Below, one piece after another: positions 1 through 7,340 of a stretch of 64,000 nucleotides of DNA (positions are counted from its first letter, which is position 1; each line of letters opens with the position of its first letter). The notes under the pieces are model-generated. The model was not told the origin of the DNA, did not search any database, and saw only the letters and a list, made by a program, of their open reading frames with translations. The stretch spans positions 1,798,001 through 1,862,000 of the forward strand of contig JAWKIR010000002.1 in the NCBI GenBank assembly GCA_041394245.1, written 5' to 3'. This stretch comes from Acidimicrobiales bacterium. Lineage in GTDB: Bacteria; Actinomycetota; Acidimicrobiia; Acidimicrobiales; Aldehydirespiratoraceae. The translations under genes were made by a program, and so were the position numbers.

Positions 1-432
1 GTCACGTTCGACCACTGCGACCATGTCGAAGGGCCCTTCTTCCACGGCACGAGGCACGCCTTCGCCATCGGAGCGCAGCTCCTACCGGGCCATCGCTCGA
101 ACTACCACGAGGGGCGCGTTGCGAACCACGTCTATTTCGCGGCACTGCTCGAACCGGCGGTGTGGGCGGCCGAACTGGCGATCGCGCTCGCCGGCGACGA
201 AGGCCGCGGCCACATCTACGTCGTCGAACCCACCGGCCCCTTCGAGGACGACCCCAACGTCACCGACAAGAAGTTCCCCGGCAACGTCACCCGGTCCTAC
301 CGGACCCGCCACCCGCTGCTCATCGTCGACGAGTTGCGGAGTTGGGAAGGCCATGCCGCCGACGTGTTGTCGGGGATGCTCGACAACCTCGCCCGCCTGC
401 GGGCCCAGGGACTCGACGTCATCGAGGACTGA
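1..432 (+). CDS. arr: Rifampin ADP-ribosyltransferase (Arr), 5' end cut by window edge
   Basis: The frame is open from base 1 to the TGA at 430-432 (143 residues visible) and contains no ATG, GTG or TTG near its beginning, so the start lies just upstream of the window. The sequence follows the Arr family closely: FFHGT at fragment residues 13-17, VYFAAL around 44-49, LEPAVWAAELA at 50-60 and the signature PTGPFEDDPN near 77-86, ending in the family's typical VIED. Arr uses NAD+ to ADP-ribosylate a rifampicin hydroxyl and inactivates the drug; family members are about 140 residues, so only a few residues are missing. Chromosomal Arr is common in environmental actinobacteria. No mobile element is seen beside it. 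Confidence 0.9.
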   Translation, partial: VTFDHCDHVEGPFFHGTRHAFAIGAQLLPGHRSNYHEGRVANHVYFAALLEPAVWAAELAIALAGDEGRGHIYVVEPTGPFEDDPNVTDKKFPGNVTRSYRTRHPLLIVDELRSWEGHAADVLSGMLDNLARLRAQGLDVIED

Positions 433-506
433 CCCCTCCGGTCGGCCGGTCGGGCAGGGCAGGCGAACTGTGCGACGATCTCGCCATCACCGACGAGGGA
501 GTCGCC

Positions 507-1151
507 ATGTCTCGGGTTCGCGTCCACAACTTCACGGTCTCGCTCGACGGGTTCGCCACCGGTGAGGGACAGTCCTTCGATGCGCCGTTCGGTCACGCCG
601 GACAGCGACTGCACGAATGGATGTTCGCGACGCGATTCGCCCGCAGCACCGTGTTCGGCGAGGCGGGCGGCACCGAGGGCCTCGACCACGCGATGGCCGA
701 CCGGCACGGGCCCGGGATCGGCGCGGAGATCATGGGCGCCGGGAAGTTCGGCCCGCCGGGATGGCAGGACGACCCGGAGTGGCGGGGATGGTGGGGCGAG
801 AACCCACCGTTCCACACGCCGACCTACGTACTCACCCATCAGCCGCGTCCGACGATCGAGATGGAGGGCGGGACGACGTTCCACTTCCTCGACGCCGCAC
901 CGCACGACGCGCTCGCGGTGGCGCAGGAGGCGGCCGCCGGTGGCGACATCCGGATCGGCGGCGGCCCGACCATGTTGCGCGCGTTCCTGGCCGCCGGTCT
1001 GGTCGACCACTTGCACGTCGTCCAGGTACCGATCCTGCTCGGACGGGGAGTCCGGTTGTGGGACGGCCTCGAGGGCCTGGAGCAACAGTTCGACGATGTC
1101 GAGGCGGTCACGACACCCAGCGGCGTCACCCACCTCGTCTTCACGCGCTGA
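507..1151 (+). CDS. Dihydrofolate reductase family protein (RibD C-terminal domain-like)
   Basis: The 214-residue product begins with the family pattern VRVHNFTVSLDGFATG and ends with an Ile-Gly-Gly-Gly-Pro motif (RIGGGPTML) followed by DHLHVVQVPILLGRGVRLW, typical of the RibD-C/DHFR-like proteins of actinobacteria. These are NADPH-dependent reductase folds, but most members of this subgroup have no proven substrate and are neither true FolA nor RibD. GAGGGAG lies 6 bases before the ATG at 507, so this gene has a leader. It converges on the SnoaL-like gene; a palindrome sits between them. Confidence 0.8.
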   Translation: MSRVRVHNFTVSLDGFATGEGQSFDAPFGHAGQRLHEWMFATRFARSTVFGEAGGTEGLDHAMADRHGPGIGAEIMGAGKFGPPGWQDDPEWRGWWGENPPFHTPTYVLTHQPRPTIEMEGGTTFHFLDAAPHDALAVAQEAAAGGDIRIGGGPTMLRAFLAAGLVDHLHVVQVPILLGRGVRLWDGLEGLEQQFDDVEAVTTPSGVTHLVFTR

Positions 1152-1172
1152 GCCTTCATCCCCCTGACGAGG

Positions 1173-1193
1173 AAAACGTCCCCGCGGGGACGT
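1173..1193 (-). terminator. Rho-independent terminator of the SnoaL-like gene
   Basis: Bases 1176-1193 are a perfect 18-base palindrome with ACGTCCCC/GGGGACGT arms. Read on the minus strand it follows the stop at 1202 and is trailed by TTTT (1173-1176), the layout of an intrinsic terminator. It lies between two convergent genes, so it may also limit plus-strand readthrough. Confidence 0.7.
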
Positions 1194-1201
1194 CGCCACG
1201 G

Positions 1202-1645
1202 TCACCGCGTGGGCGCCACTCCCCCATGGAGCGACGAGTCTCCCCGGCTGGCGGTCAGTTCCTGTCGGATGCGACTGAACCTCAGATGTCCGGCCACGTC
1301 CTCGAATTCGAAGTGGTAGCGACCCCACGAATGGAACTGACCTTCGTCGGTACGGCTGAAGCGATGGATCTGGAAGTTGCACATCGCTGTCAGGCCCTTC
1401 CCACGCCGGACGACAAGATTGCCGTGGTTGTGTTGAAGGTCGAGATGATCGAGGGCGCGCCGTCGGGCGTCGGCATATTCCGCCGCCGACATCGTCTGCG
1501 GTTCGCCTCCGCGCAGCCCCGAATAGTCGACGTGCACAGGGTCGGTGACGCACTCGGCCAGGCCGGTCCAGTCGTGCAGATCGAACGCGAGCTGAAACCT
1601 GCAGATGAGTGCCTGCACCCTTGACACAGCCGTGGTCTCGGTCAT
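1202..1645 (-). CDS. SnoaL/NTF2-like protein
   Basis: This 147-residue protein has the NTF2-like layout: an N-terminal helix (ALICRFQLAFDLHDWTGLAECV), DPVHVDYSG, a middle ARRRALDHLDLQHNHGN helix, and a closing strand region around WGRYHFEFE. The family forms cone-shaped alpha+beta barrels used as cyclases, hydratases, isomerases or simple binders, and the substrate here is unknown. The ATG at 1645 was preferred to a longer frame because TACTGT sits 6 bases upstream of it. A terminator hairpin follows the gene. Confidence 0.7.
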   Translation of the reverse strand: MTETTAVSRVQALICRFQLAFDLHDWTGLAECVTDPVHVDYSGLRGGEPQTMSAAEYADARRRALDHLDLQHNHGNLVVRRGKGLTAMCNFQIHRFSRTDEGQFHSWGRYHFEFEDVAGHLRFSRIRQELTASRGDSSLHGGVAPTR

Positions 1646-1651
1646 CCCCGG

Positions 1652-1657
1652 ACAGTA
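1652..1657 (-). promoter_or_regulatory. -10 hexamer TACTGT, leaderless SnoaL-like gene
   Basis: TACTGT ends 6 bases before the ATG at 1645, placing transcription start at or next to the start codon. Confidence 0.5.
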
Positions 1658-1723
1658 CCCGGCGCATGTCGGCGCCTGGTCGGGAGCGGCGCAGCCGCGA
1701 CACGACACACAGGCGCGCACACC

Positions 1724-2296
1724 TCACCCTCGCTCGATGAACTCGGCGCTCAGCGCGATCCACTCCTCCATTGCGGCGTCGACGGCGGCCCGGTCACGGG
1801 TGGCGAGCAGGTCGAGGAGCAGCCCGCGGGTCACCGCCAGGCCGAGCCGGGCATAGGCGGTCGCGCGCTCGGGCGGAACGCCGATGGCTTCGGCCATTGC
1901 GGCCGACGGGCCGACCCATGACTCGACCAGGCCGGCGAGGAACTCGTCCCTCGCCGGCCGGTCGCGCAGCGCCTGCACATAGACCTCGAAGAAGAGACGC
2001 TCGTTCACCCAGAGCGACGGATCCGAGATGTGTCGCCACCAGGTGCGCTGCACCTCCTCGAGCGTCATCATCGGATCGGTCTCCAGCGCGGCGAACGCGG
2101 CCAACTGGCGCTGCTCCACCTCCTCGACGATCGCCGACCACATGCCGTCCTTCGATCCGAAGTGGTAGCTGAGCATCCGGTGGCTGGTGCCCAGCTCGGC
2201 GGCGAGTCGGCGAAGCGAGAGATCGGCGAGGCCGTGCTCGGCGACATGGTCGACGGCTGCGTCGAGGAGCTCCTGGCGAACATCGGGCTTCGGCAC
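1724..2296 (-). CDS. TetR-family transcriptional regulator
   Basis: The 190-residue product has an N-terminal TetR helix-turn-helix (residues about 7-55: ELLDAAVDHVAEHGLADLSLRRLA, then LGTSHRMLSYHFGSKDGMWSAI) and an all-helical ligand domain of unknown specificity. The GTG at 2296 has TACACT 6 bases upstream, consistent with a leaderless transcript. It is divergent from the SRPBCC gene at 2343, and two similar operator-like elements occupy the 46-base gap, overlapping both -10 hexamers. It probably represses itself and its neighbour. Confidence 0.88.
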   Translation of the reverse strand: MPKPDVRQELLDAAVDHVAEHGLADLSLRRLAAELGTSHRMLSYHFGSKDGMWSAIVEEVEQRQLAAFAALETDPMMTLEEVQRTWWRHISDPSLWVNERLFFEVYVQALRDRPARDEFLAGLVESWVGPSAAMAEAIGVPPERATAYARLGLAVTRGLLLDLLATRDRAAVDAAMEEWIALSAEFIERG

Positions 2297-2302
2297 GAGC
2301 CG

Positions 2303-2308
2303 AGTGTA
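2303..2308 (-). promoter_or_regulatory. -10 hexamer TACACT of the TetR gene
   Basis: TACACT ends 6 bases before the GTG at 2296. It overlaps the first operator copy (2305-2319). Confidence 0.5.
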
Positions 2309-2342
2309 CCATTTGGTTCAAACTGTGTGTACCATCTGGTAC
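2305..2342. promoter_or_regulatory. Twin TetR operator candidates in the divergent gap
   Basis: Two 15-base elements, TGTACCATTTGGTTC (2305-2319) and TGTACCATCTGGTAC (2328-2342), repeat 23 bases apart. The second is a perfect GTACC-4-GGTAC inverted repeat and the first has one mismatch. Each covers the -10 of one divergent gene, the usual position for TetR autorepression and repression of a neighbour. Confidence 0.7.
2330..2335 (+). promoter_or_regulatory. -10 hexamer TACCAT of the SRPBCC gene
   Basis: TACCAT lies 7 bases before the ATG at 2343 and entirely inside the second operator copy, so repressor binding there would exclude RNA polymerase. Confidence 0.5.
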
Positions 2343-2813
2343 ATGATCAACCCCGTCACCGTGTCCATCGACGTTCCCCAGCCCGTCCACCAAGTCTTCG
2401 ACTTCCTCGACGTCATGGCCAACCACGAACCGTTCAACGACCACCTCATGCGCGACTGGGAGTTGTCCGGACCACCGCGCGGTGTCGGGTCGAGAGCCCG
2501 CGTCCGCACCCGTGTCTTCGGCATGAACGACATCGTCGACATCGAGGTCGTCGAGTCCGAGTCGTCGAGCCGGATCGTGGAGGTGAACGTCGCCGCCAAG
2601 GCCAAGCGCACCGGTCAAGGCACCTACACACTGACCTCGCTCCCGGGTGGAGGCACCCGCATCACCTTCGAGTACCGCTGGATCATCGCGCCGGCGATCG
2701 ATCGCCTCACCGCGCCGCTGGCCCGCACCTTCATTCGACGCAACAACGCCACCGCCATGCGCCGCCTCGCCGACCAGCTCGCCGGGGCGACCCGCTCGGC
2801 CGACACCATCTGA
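2343..2813 (+). CDS. SRPBCC (polyketide cyclase/START-like) protein
   Basis: The 156-residue protein has the SRPBCC pattern: an opening strand VTVSIDVPQPVHQVFDFLDV, a middle VDIEVVESESSSRIVEV and a C-terminal GGGTRITFEYRW strand before a long helix. SRPBCC proteins form a helix-grip pocket that binds hydrophobic ligands, and the ligand here is unknown. The gene lies opposite the TetR gene with the operator pair between them, so its expression is probably induced by a small lipophilic molecule sensed by that regulator. ATG 2343 follows TACCAT by 7 bases and has no ribosome-binding site, consistent with a leaderless start. Confidence 0.75.
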   Translation: MINPVTVSIDVPQPVHQVFDFLDVMANHEPFNDHLMRDWELSGPPRGVGSRARVRTRVFGMNDIVDIEVVESESSSRIVEVNVAAKAKRTGQGTYTLTSLPGGGTRITFEYRWIIAPAIDRLTAPLARTFIRRNNATAMRRLADQLAGATRSADTI

Positions 2814-2842
2814 CACGACCCCGCCAGATGGCGTCGCGCCGA

Positions 2843-2848
2843 TACGGT
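2843..2848 (+). promoter_or_regulatory. -10 hexamer TACGGT, leaderless propeller lipoprotein
   Basis: TACGGT ends 6 bases before the ATG at 2855. Confidence 0.45.
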
Positions 2849-2854
2849 GCGTCC

Positions 2855-4267
2855 ATGCCGCATCCCCGCGCCCGGATCCTCGCCGTTGCGGCCCTGATCC
2901 TCACGGCCGCATGCGCGCCCGGCCCGTCGCTCGACGGCACCGCCGCCCCGCCCGCGACGTCGACGACCCTCGCGCCCACGACCACCGTCCCGACCCCGGC
3001 CCCGACCACCCCCCCGACGCCCGGCCCCTTCGACGGGGGAACACCCGAGGTCGCCCCGCTCGACCTCTTCCCCGTCGCCCCCGCCGACCTCCCACCGCTC
3101 GATCCCGTCAACGGGCGGATCGCCCTCCACGGCGCCGACGCCGAGATCCGCAGCGGGGGCGCGACGATCGGCCTCGACACCGGCACACTCCCCGGCCAGC
3201 CCACCTGGTCACGCGACGGACGACGCCTCGCCGTCGTGTCGCTCGACGGACGGCAGCCGATCATCGACATCTTCGACGGCCCGACGGGAACCGTGATCGC
3301 CACGACCCCAGCAGAGCGCTCCTACTTCTTCCTCAGCTGGAGCCACGACGGAACCCGTCTCGCCGGCCTCGGCCCCGGTGTCGACGAGAACGGCGATGGG
3401 CGGACCGTCCTCGACATCCTCGATGCCGACGGACGGCTGCTGCACGGCGATGTGACCCACGCCGAGTCGTTGTTCGTCGCCTGGGAACCCGACGGCCTGC
3501 GCCTCGCCGCCCATGCCGACGACCGACTGCTGCGGGTCGACGCCGACGGTTCGACGACCGACCTCGGCGCCGTGGGCACCGACTTCTTCGCCCCCAAGTG
3601 GATCCCGTTCACCGACGAGATCCTGCTCGTCACCGACATCGAGGGCAGCTCGACCATCGTCCGCCGCAGCATCGACGGAGCCGACAGCCTCCGCAGCCTC
3701 GGGCCGGCCCCCGGTCCCCGCCTCGGCATCAGTGTCAGCCCCGACGGGACGGTCGCCGCGATCTCGCACAACTTCGACGCCGACAACGACCCGGCGGCCG
3801 AACGGATCCGCCTGCCGGTGCTGCCCCAGACCACCACGACGCGGTCGGGCAGCGTCGAGCTCCTCGATCTCGAGACCGGCGAATTGAGCGAAGTCTTCGC
3901 GGGCTTCACCCTGTGGGTCGAGTGGAACCCACAGGGAACGCACCTGCTCATCTACGAGGCCAACGTCGCCGCCGGGACCGGGACCTGGTGGGTCCACCAA
4001 CACATTCCTGGCGCGGAGCCCGGGCCGGCGCTCGAGATCGTGGCGTTCACGCCCACACCGATCTTCGAATCGTCGTATCTGGTGGTCGCCGATCAGTTCA
4101 TCGAGAGCCCCCGCCTGTGGTCGCCCGACGGCACCCAGTTCGTCTACGCCGAACTCGCCGAAGTCGGCTCGCTCATCCGGACAGCCGATGCCGACGCCTT
4201 TGCCACGCCGTCGATCGTGGGTGCCGGCGAGGTCGGCTTCTGGAGCCCGCCCCGTCCACCCCGTTAG
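2855..4267 (+). CDS. TolB-like beta-propeller lipoprotein
   Basis: The 470-residue product starts with a short basic n-region, a hydrophobic stretch ILAVAALILTAAC with the lipobox cysteine near residue 20, and then a Thr/Pro-rich linker of about 40 residues. The rest contains propeller-like repeats with Trp-Ser-Arg/His-Asp-Gly turns (PTWSRDGRRLAVVS, LSWSHDGTRLAGL, VAWEPDGLRLAA, RLWSPDGTQFVYAE), as in TolB/WD40-like extracellular propellers. Such proteins usually bind partners or polysaccharide outside the membrane, and no catalytic residues are evident. An upstream in-frame ATG at 2828 exists, but 2855 fits both the signal peptide and the -10 spacing. Confidence 0.75.
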   Translation: MPHPRARILAVAALILTAACAPGPSLDGTAAPPATSTTLAPTTTVPTPAPTTPPTPGPFDGGTPEVAPLDLFPVAPADLPPLDPVNGRIALHGADAEIRSGGATIGLDTGTLPGQPTWSRDGRRLAVVSLDGRQPIIDIFDGPTGTVIATTPAERSYFFLSWSHDGTRLAGLGPGVDENGDGRTVLDILDADGRLLHGDVTHAESLFVAWEPDGLRLAAHADDRLLRVDADGSTTDLGAVGTDFFAPKWIPFTDEILLVTDIEGSSTIVRRSIDGADSLRSLGPAPGPRLGISVSPDGTVAAISHNFDADNDPAAERIRLPVLPQTTTTRSGSVELLDLETGELSEVFAGFTLWVEWNPQGTHLLIYEANVAAGTGTWWVHQHIPGAEPGPALEIVAFTPTPIFESSYLVVADQFIESPRLWSPDGTQFVYAELAEVGSLIRTADADAFATPSIVGAGEVGFWSPPRPPR

Positions 4268-4270
4268 CCC

Positions 4271-4390
4271 GCTGGACGCCGGCTGATCGAGATCGCCAGG
4301 GCGTCGTTCCCCGACATCGCCTTCCGGGTCGGCAGGCTGGCCGACCTGCCGCTTGTCGACGCATCGGTCGATGCCCGAGTTCTCAGGCCC
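4271..4390 (+). pseudogene. Remnant of a class I SAM-dependent methyltransferase
   Basis: One frame encodes LIEIARASFPDIAFRVG followed by RLADLPLVDASVDA. That is the post-motif-I to motif-II segment of SAM methyltransferases (acidic end of strand 2, then an FRVG..ADLPLxDAS strand 3/4 region). There is no start codon, no glycine-rich SAM motif before it and no C-terminal half after it. The fragment fills most of the 190-base gap between the propeller lipoprotein and the PhoD gene. It is most simply a deletion remnant; sequencing error is unlikely because both ends are missing. Confidence 0.5.
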
Positions 4391-4445
4391 CGCAGCGGCG
4401 GCCGTCACCGATCCTGGCGGTCGTCAAGCAGGGCCGGCACCGTAG

Positions 4446-4451
4446 TACCGT
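4446..4451 (+). promoter_or_regulatory. -10 hexamer TACCGT, leaderless PhoD-like gene
   Basis: TACCGT ends 6 bases before the ATG at 4458. Confidence 0.45.
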
Positions 4452-4457
4452 CCGGCC

Positions 4458-6074
4458 ATGCGACGACCCGTGTCACGGCGAACCTTTCTCGCAGGGGCAG
4501 CGGGGCTGGTGGCCGCGGCGTGCAGCTCGGGCAACGACGCCACGCCGCCGACGACGAGCAGCACCACTCCGGGCACGACAACGACGCCCACCGCGACCAC
4601 ACCGACCACGACCACACCGGCCGCGACGAGCACCCTGGTGCCCACTCCGGCGGCCGACCTGGCCGGCGAACCGTTCACGCTCGGCGTCGCCTCGGGCGAA
4701 CCCCTCGCCGACAGTGTCGTGCTCTGGACCCGTCTCGTCCCCGACCCGGCTGATCCGACCGGGGGAATGCCCGACGAAACGTTCGACGTCGCCTACGACA
4801 TCGCCCTCGACGAGAACTTCACGACAATCGTCGCCTCGGGCCTCGCCATCGCCGACTCCGACTACGCCCACTCGGTCCATGTCGAGCCCGGCGATCTCGA
4901 GCCTGCGACGACCTACTTCTACCGATTCCGGATCGGCGAGCACACCAGCCCGACCGGCCGCACCCGCACCCTTCCGGCGGAGGGAACCGACCCGTTCCGG
5001 TTCGCGCTGACCACGTGTCAGGACCCCCAGTTCGGCGAGTACGCAGCCTGGGCCGACATCGCCGCCGACGACGAGCTCGACGCCGTGATCTTCACCGGCG
5101 ACTACATCTATGAACTGCCGCCGCTCGACTTCTCGCCCCAGGGCGACGGCCGCCGGATGTGGACCACACCCCCGCCGGCCGACCTCGCCGGCTTCCGGGC
5201 GCGCTACGCCCAGGTGAAACAGGATCCGTCCCTCCAGGCCGCCCATCGCGCGCTGCCGTTCTTCACCATGTGGGACGACCACGAGATCACCGACAACTAC
5301 TGGGCCGACGGCCCCGGCCAATTCGACAGTGCCGGCGGCGACTTCGCCTCCCGCCGGGCGGCCGCCTACCAGGCCTGGTGGGAGCACCAACCGGCCCGCA
5401 CGCCGGCGCCCACCGCGACCGGCGTCGCCCTGCACCGATCGGTCCGGGTCGGTGACCTCGCCGAGTTCTTCCTGATCGACACCCGGCAGTTCGCAGACGA
5501 GCCGCCCTGTCGCGACACCTCGACGTTCGACTTCGGAACGGGATGCGACGAACGGGACGACCCCGGCCGCACACTCCTCGGCGAGGATCAGGTGGCCTGG
5601 CTGACCGCCGGTCTCCGGGCGTCGACCGCCCGGTGGACATCACTGGTGAGTCCATCGATGTTCGCCGGTCTCGATGCCCGCGACGCTGGTGAGGAGGAGC
5701 CGAAGTACTACCTCGAAGCGTGGGATGGCTACCCCGCCGAACGGGCACGCGTGGCCGATGCGCTGGCCGACGCCCCCAACCCGATCGTGCTAAGCGGCGA
5801 CTATCACGCCAGCTTCGTGCTCGACGTCGGTCCCGGCTTCGGCCGAGACGTGATCTGTCCCGAGATCATGGCGACCGCCATCTCTTCGTCGCCGTTCGCG
5901 ACCGACTACACGGCGGCCAACCCGCACGTGCAGTACTTCAACCCCGACAACGGCTACACGAAATGCACCGTCACCGCCGATCGGTGGGAGGCCGACTATC
6001 GCTCGGTCGGCGACATCTGGAATCCCACCGACCGCCTCGACACGGTCGCGTCGTTCGAGTTCCCGGCGCGCTGA
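4458..6074 (+). CDS. PhoD-like alkaline phosphatase, Tat-exported lipoprotein
   Basis: This 538-residue protein has a twin-arginine signal (SRRTFLAG) merging into a lipobox (VAAAC, Cys near residue 22). A Thr-rich linker of about 35 residues follows, then the PhoD N-terminal beta domain (FTLGVASGEPLADSVVLWTRL) and the calcineurin-like catalytic domain. Metal-site motifs are visible: FTGDYIYE, FFTMWDDHEITDNYW and GDYHASFVLD. PhoD enzymes are Ca2+/Fe3+-dependent phosphodiesterase/monoesterases that release phosphate from teichoic-acid-like or phospholipid substrates outside the membrane. No Pho box was identified. Confidence 0.88.
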   Translation: MRRPVSRRTFLAGAAGLVAAACSSGNDATPPTTSSTTPGTTTTPTATTPTTTTPAATSTLVPTPAADLAGEPFTLGVASGEPLADSVVLWTRLVPDPADPTGGMPDETFDVAYDIALDENFTTIVASGLAIADSDYAHSVHVEPGDLEPATTYFYRFRIGEHTSPTGRTRTLPAEGTDPFRFALTTCQDPQFGEYAAWADIAADDELDAVIFTGDYIYELPPLDFSPQGDGRRMWTTPPPADLAGFRARYAQVKQDPSLQAAHRALPFFTMWDDHEITDNYWADGPGQFDSAGGDFASRRAAAYQAWWEHQPARTPAPTATGVALHRSVRVGDLAEFFLIDTRQFADEPPCRDTSTFDFGTGCDERDDPGRTLLGEDQVAWLTAGLRASTARWTSLVSPSMFAGLDARDAGEEEPKYYLEAWDGYPAERARVADALADAPNPIVLSGDYHASFVLDVGPGFGRDVICPEIMATAISSSPFATDYTAANPHVQYFNPDNGYTKCTVTADRWEADYRSVGDIWNPTDRLDTVASFEFPAR

Positions 6075-6135
6075 CCAGCGGACCCGTCGAGGCCGAACAA
6101 GGGTGGGCTTCTGGAGTCCCTCGCCCCCCGCCCGT

Positions 6136-6141
6136 TAGCCT
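6136..6141 (+). promoter_or_regulatory. -10 hexamer TAGCCT, leaderless SnoaL-like gene
   Basis: TAGCCT ends 7 bases before the GTG at 6149. Confidence 0.45.
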
Positions 6142-6148
6142 GCCGATC

Positions 6149-6586
6149 GTGAACCTCCAAGAACTCTCCGACCGCCTCGAGATCACCGATCTCCTGACCC
6201 GCTACGCCCGCGCCGTCGACCGCAAGGACTGGGACCTCTTCCGCCAGGTGTTCACCCCCGATGCCGAACTCGACTACACGTCGGCCGGTGGGATCTCCGG
6301 CGACCTCGACACCCAGGTCGCCTGGTTGGCCGAGGCCCTCGCCCAGTTCCCGGCCACCCAGCACATGGTCGCCAATGTCGGCATCACGTTCACCGACGCC
6401 GACCACGCGACCGTCGAGGCCATGTTCCACAACCCGATGGTCATGCCCGACAAGTCCGCCTGGGTCACCGGTGGCTGGTACCACCACGACGTCACCCGCA
6501 CCGCCGACGGCTGGCGCAGCGTCAAGCTGCGCGAGGAGTCGGCCTACTTCTCGGGGATGCCGAAGGACCTGGACCGCCCCGAGTGA
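6149..6586 (+). CDS. SnoaL-like domain protein
   Basis: The 145-residue product matches the SnoaL_4-type NTF2 fold. It has an N-terminal LEITDLLTRYARAVDRKDWDLF helix pair, then FTPDAELDYTSAGG, a second helix ending FPATQHMVAN, and terminal strands around WVTGGWYHHDVTRTADGWR. The Asp/His-rich pocket resembles hydroxysteroid-isomerase or dehydratase-like members, but the reaction cannot be read from the sequence. The GTG at 6149 was chosen from the -10 spacing. The Nudix gene begins 10 bases after its stop. Confidence 0.75.
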   Translation: MNLQELSDRLEITDLLTRYARAVDRKDWDLFRQVFTPDAELDYTSAGGISGDLDTQVAWLAEALAQFPATQHMVANVGITFTDADHATVEAMFHNPMVMPDKSAWVTGGWYHHDVTRTADGWRSVKLREESAYFSGMPKDLDRPE

Positions 6587-6596
6587 GCGCGTCGTC

Positions 6597-7340
6597 ATGA
6601 GTGCGGCGGATCGTGCCGATCGGGACCGGGCGCGCATCGACGAGTGGATCCGTTACGCCGCGACCAGCGGTGAGACGCCGGCGATCGACGCCGCCACCGT
6701 CGTCGTGCTGCGCGACGGCGACGCCGGCCTCGAGACGCTGATGCTGCGGCGCAACTCCAAGATCGCGTTCGGCGGCATGTGGGTCTTTCCCGGCGGACGC
6801 GTCGACGAGGCCGACCGGCTGGCCGCGGTCGATCCGCTCGACGCCGCCCGCATCGCGGCGGCCCGCGAAGCCGAGGAGGAAGCGGCGCTGAGGATCCCCG
6901 CCGGTGAGCTGGTGATGTTCGCCCACTGGATCCCACCGCCGATCGCGCCGAAACGCTACGCCACCTGGTTCTTCGCGGCCGGCGTGAGCGATCGCGACCA
7001 CACGATCGACGACGGCGAGATCGTCGAGAGCGACTGGATGACGCCCGAGGAGTGTCTCGGCCGTCACCACGAGGGCGAGATCGAGCTCGCGCCGCCGACG
7101 TGGGTGACTCTCCACACGATGCGTGCGCACGACCGGGTCGCCACCGCACTCGAGTGGTTGGCCGGCCGCCCGGCCCGCCACCACGCGACCCGGATCGGAC
7201 GCAGCGAGGCAGGCCCGGTTGCGATGTGGTCCGGCGACGCCGGCTACGAGACGACCGACCCGTCGATCGACGGGCCCCGCCATCGACTCGAGATGTTCGC
7301 CGAGGGCTACCGCTACGACGACTCGGGATGCACGGAGTGA
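6597..7340 (+). CDS. Nudix hydrolase with an extended Nudix box (NUDT19-like)
   Basis: The 247-residue protein contains MWVFPGGRVDEAD and, about 20 residues later, AAREAEEEAALRI: a Nudix box whose Gly-to-REUXEE distance is longer than the canonical pattern, as in NUDT19-type acyl-CoA or nucleotide-sugar diphosphatases. The box glycine of EEXG is replaced by alanine, while the metal-binding glutamates remain. HWIPPPIAPKRYATWFF follows, also typical of that subgroup. The substrate is unknown. Its TGA overlaps the GTG of the pump gene (GTGA), so the two are probably translationally coupled. Confidence 0.8.
   Translation: MSAADRADRDRARIDEWIRYAATSGETPAIDAATVVVLRDGDAGLETLMLRRNSKIAFGGMWVFPGGRVDEADRLAAVDPLDAARIAAAREAEEEAALRIPAGELVMFAHWIPPPIAPKRYATWFFAAGVSDRDHTIDDGEIVESDWMTPEECLGRHHEGEIELAPPTWVTLHTMRAHDRVATALEWLAGRPARHHATRIGRSEAGPVAMWSGDAGYETTDPSIDGPRHRLEMFAEGYRYDDSGCTE

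Noticed and set aside
3209..4408. A 399-codon antisense frame inside the propeller lipoprotein gene.
   Set aside because: Gly/Glu/Val-rich shadow with no domain; the plus strand has a signal peptide and propeller repeats.
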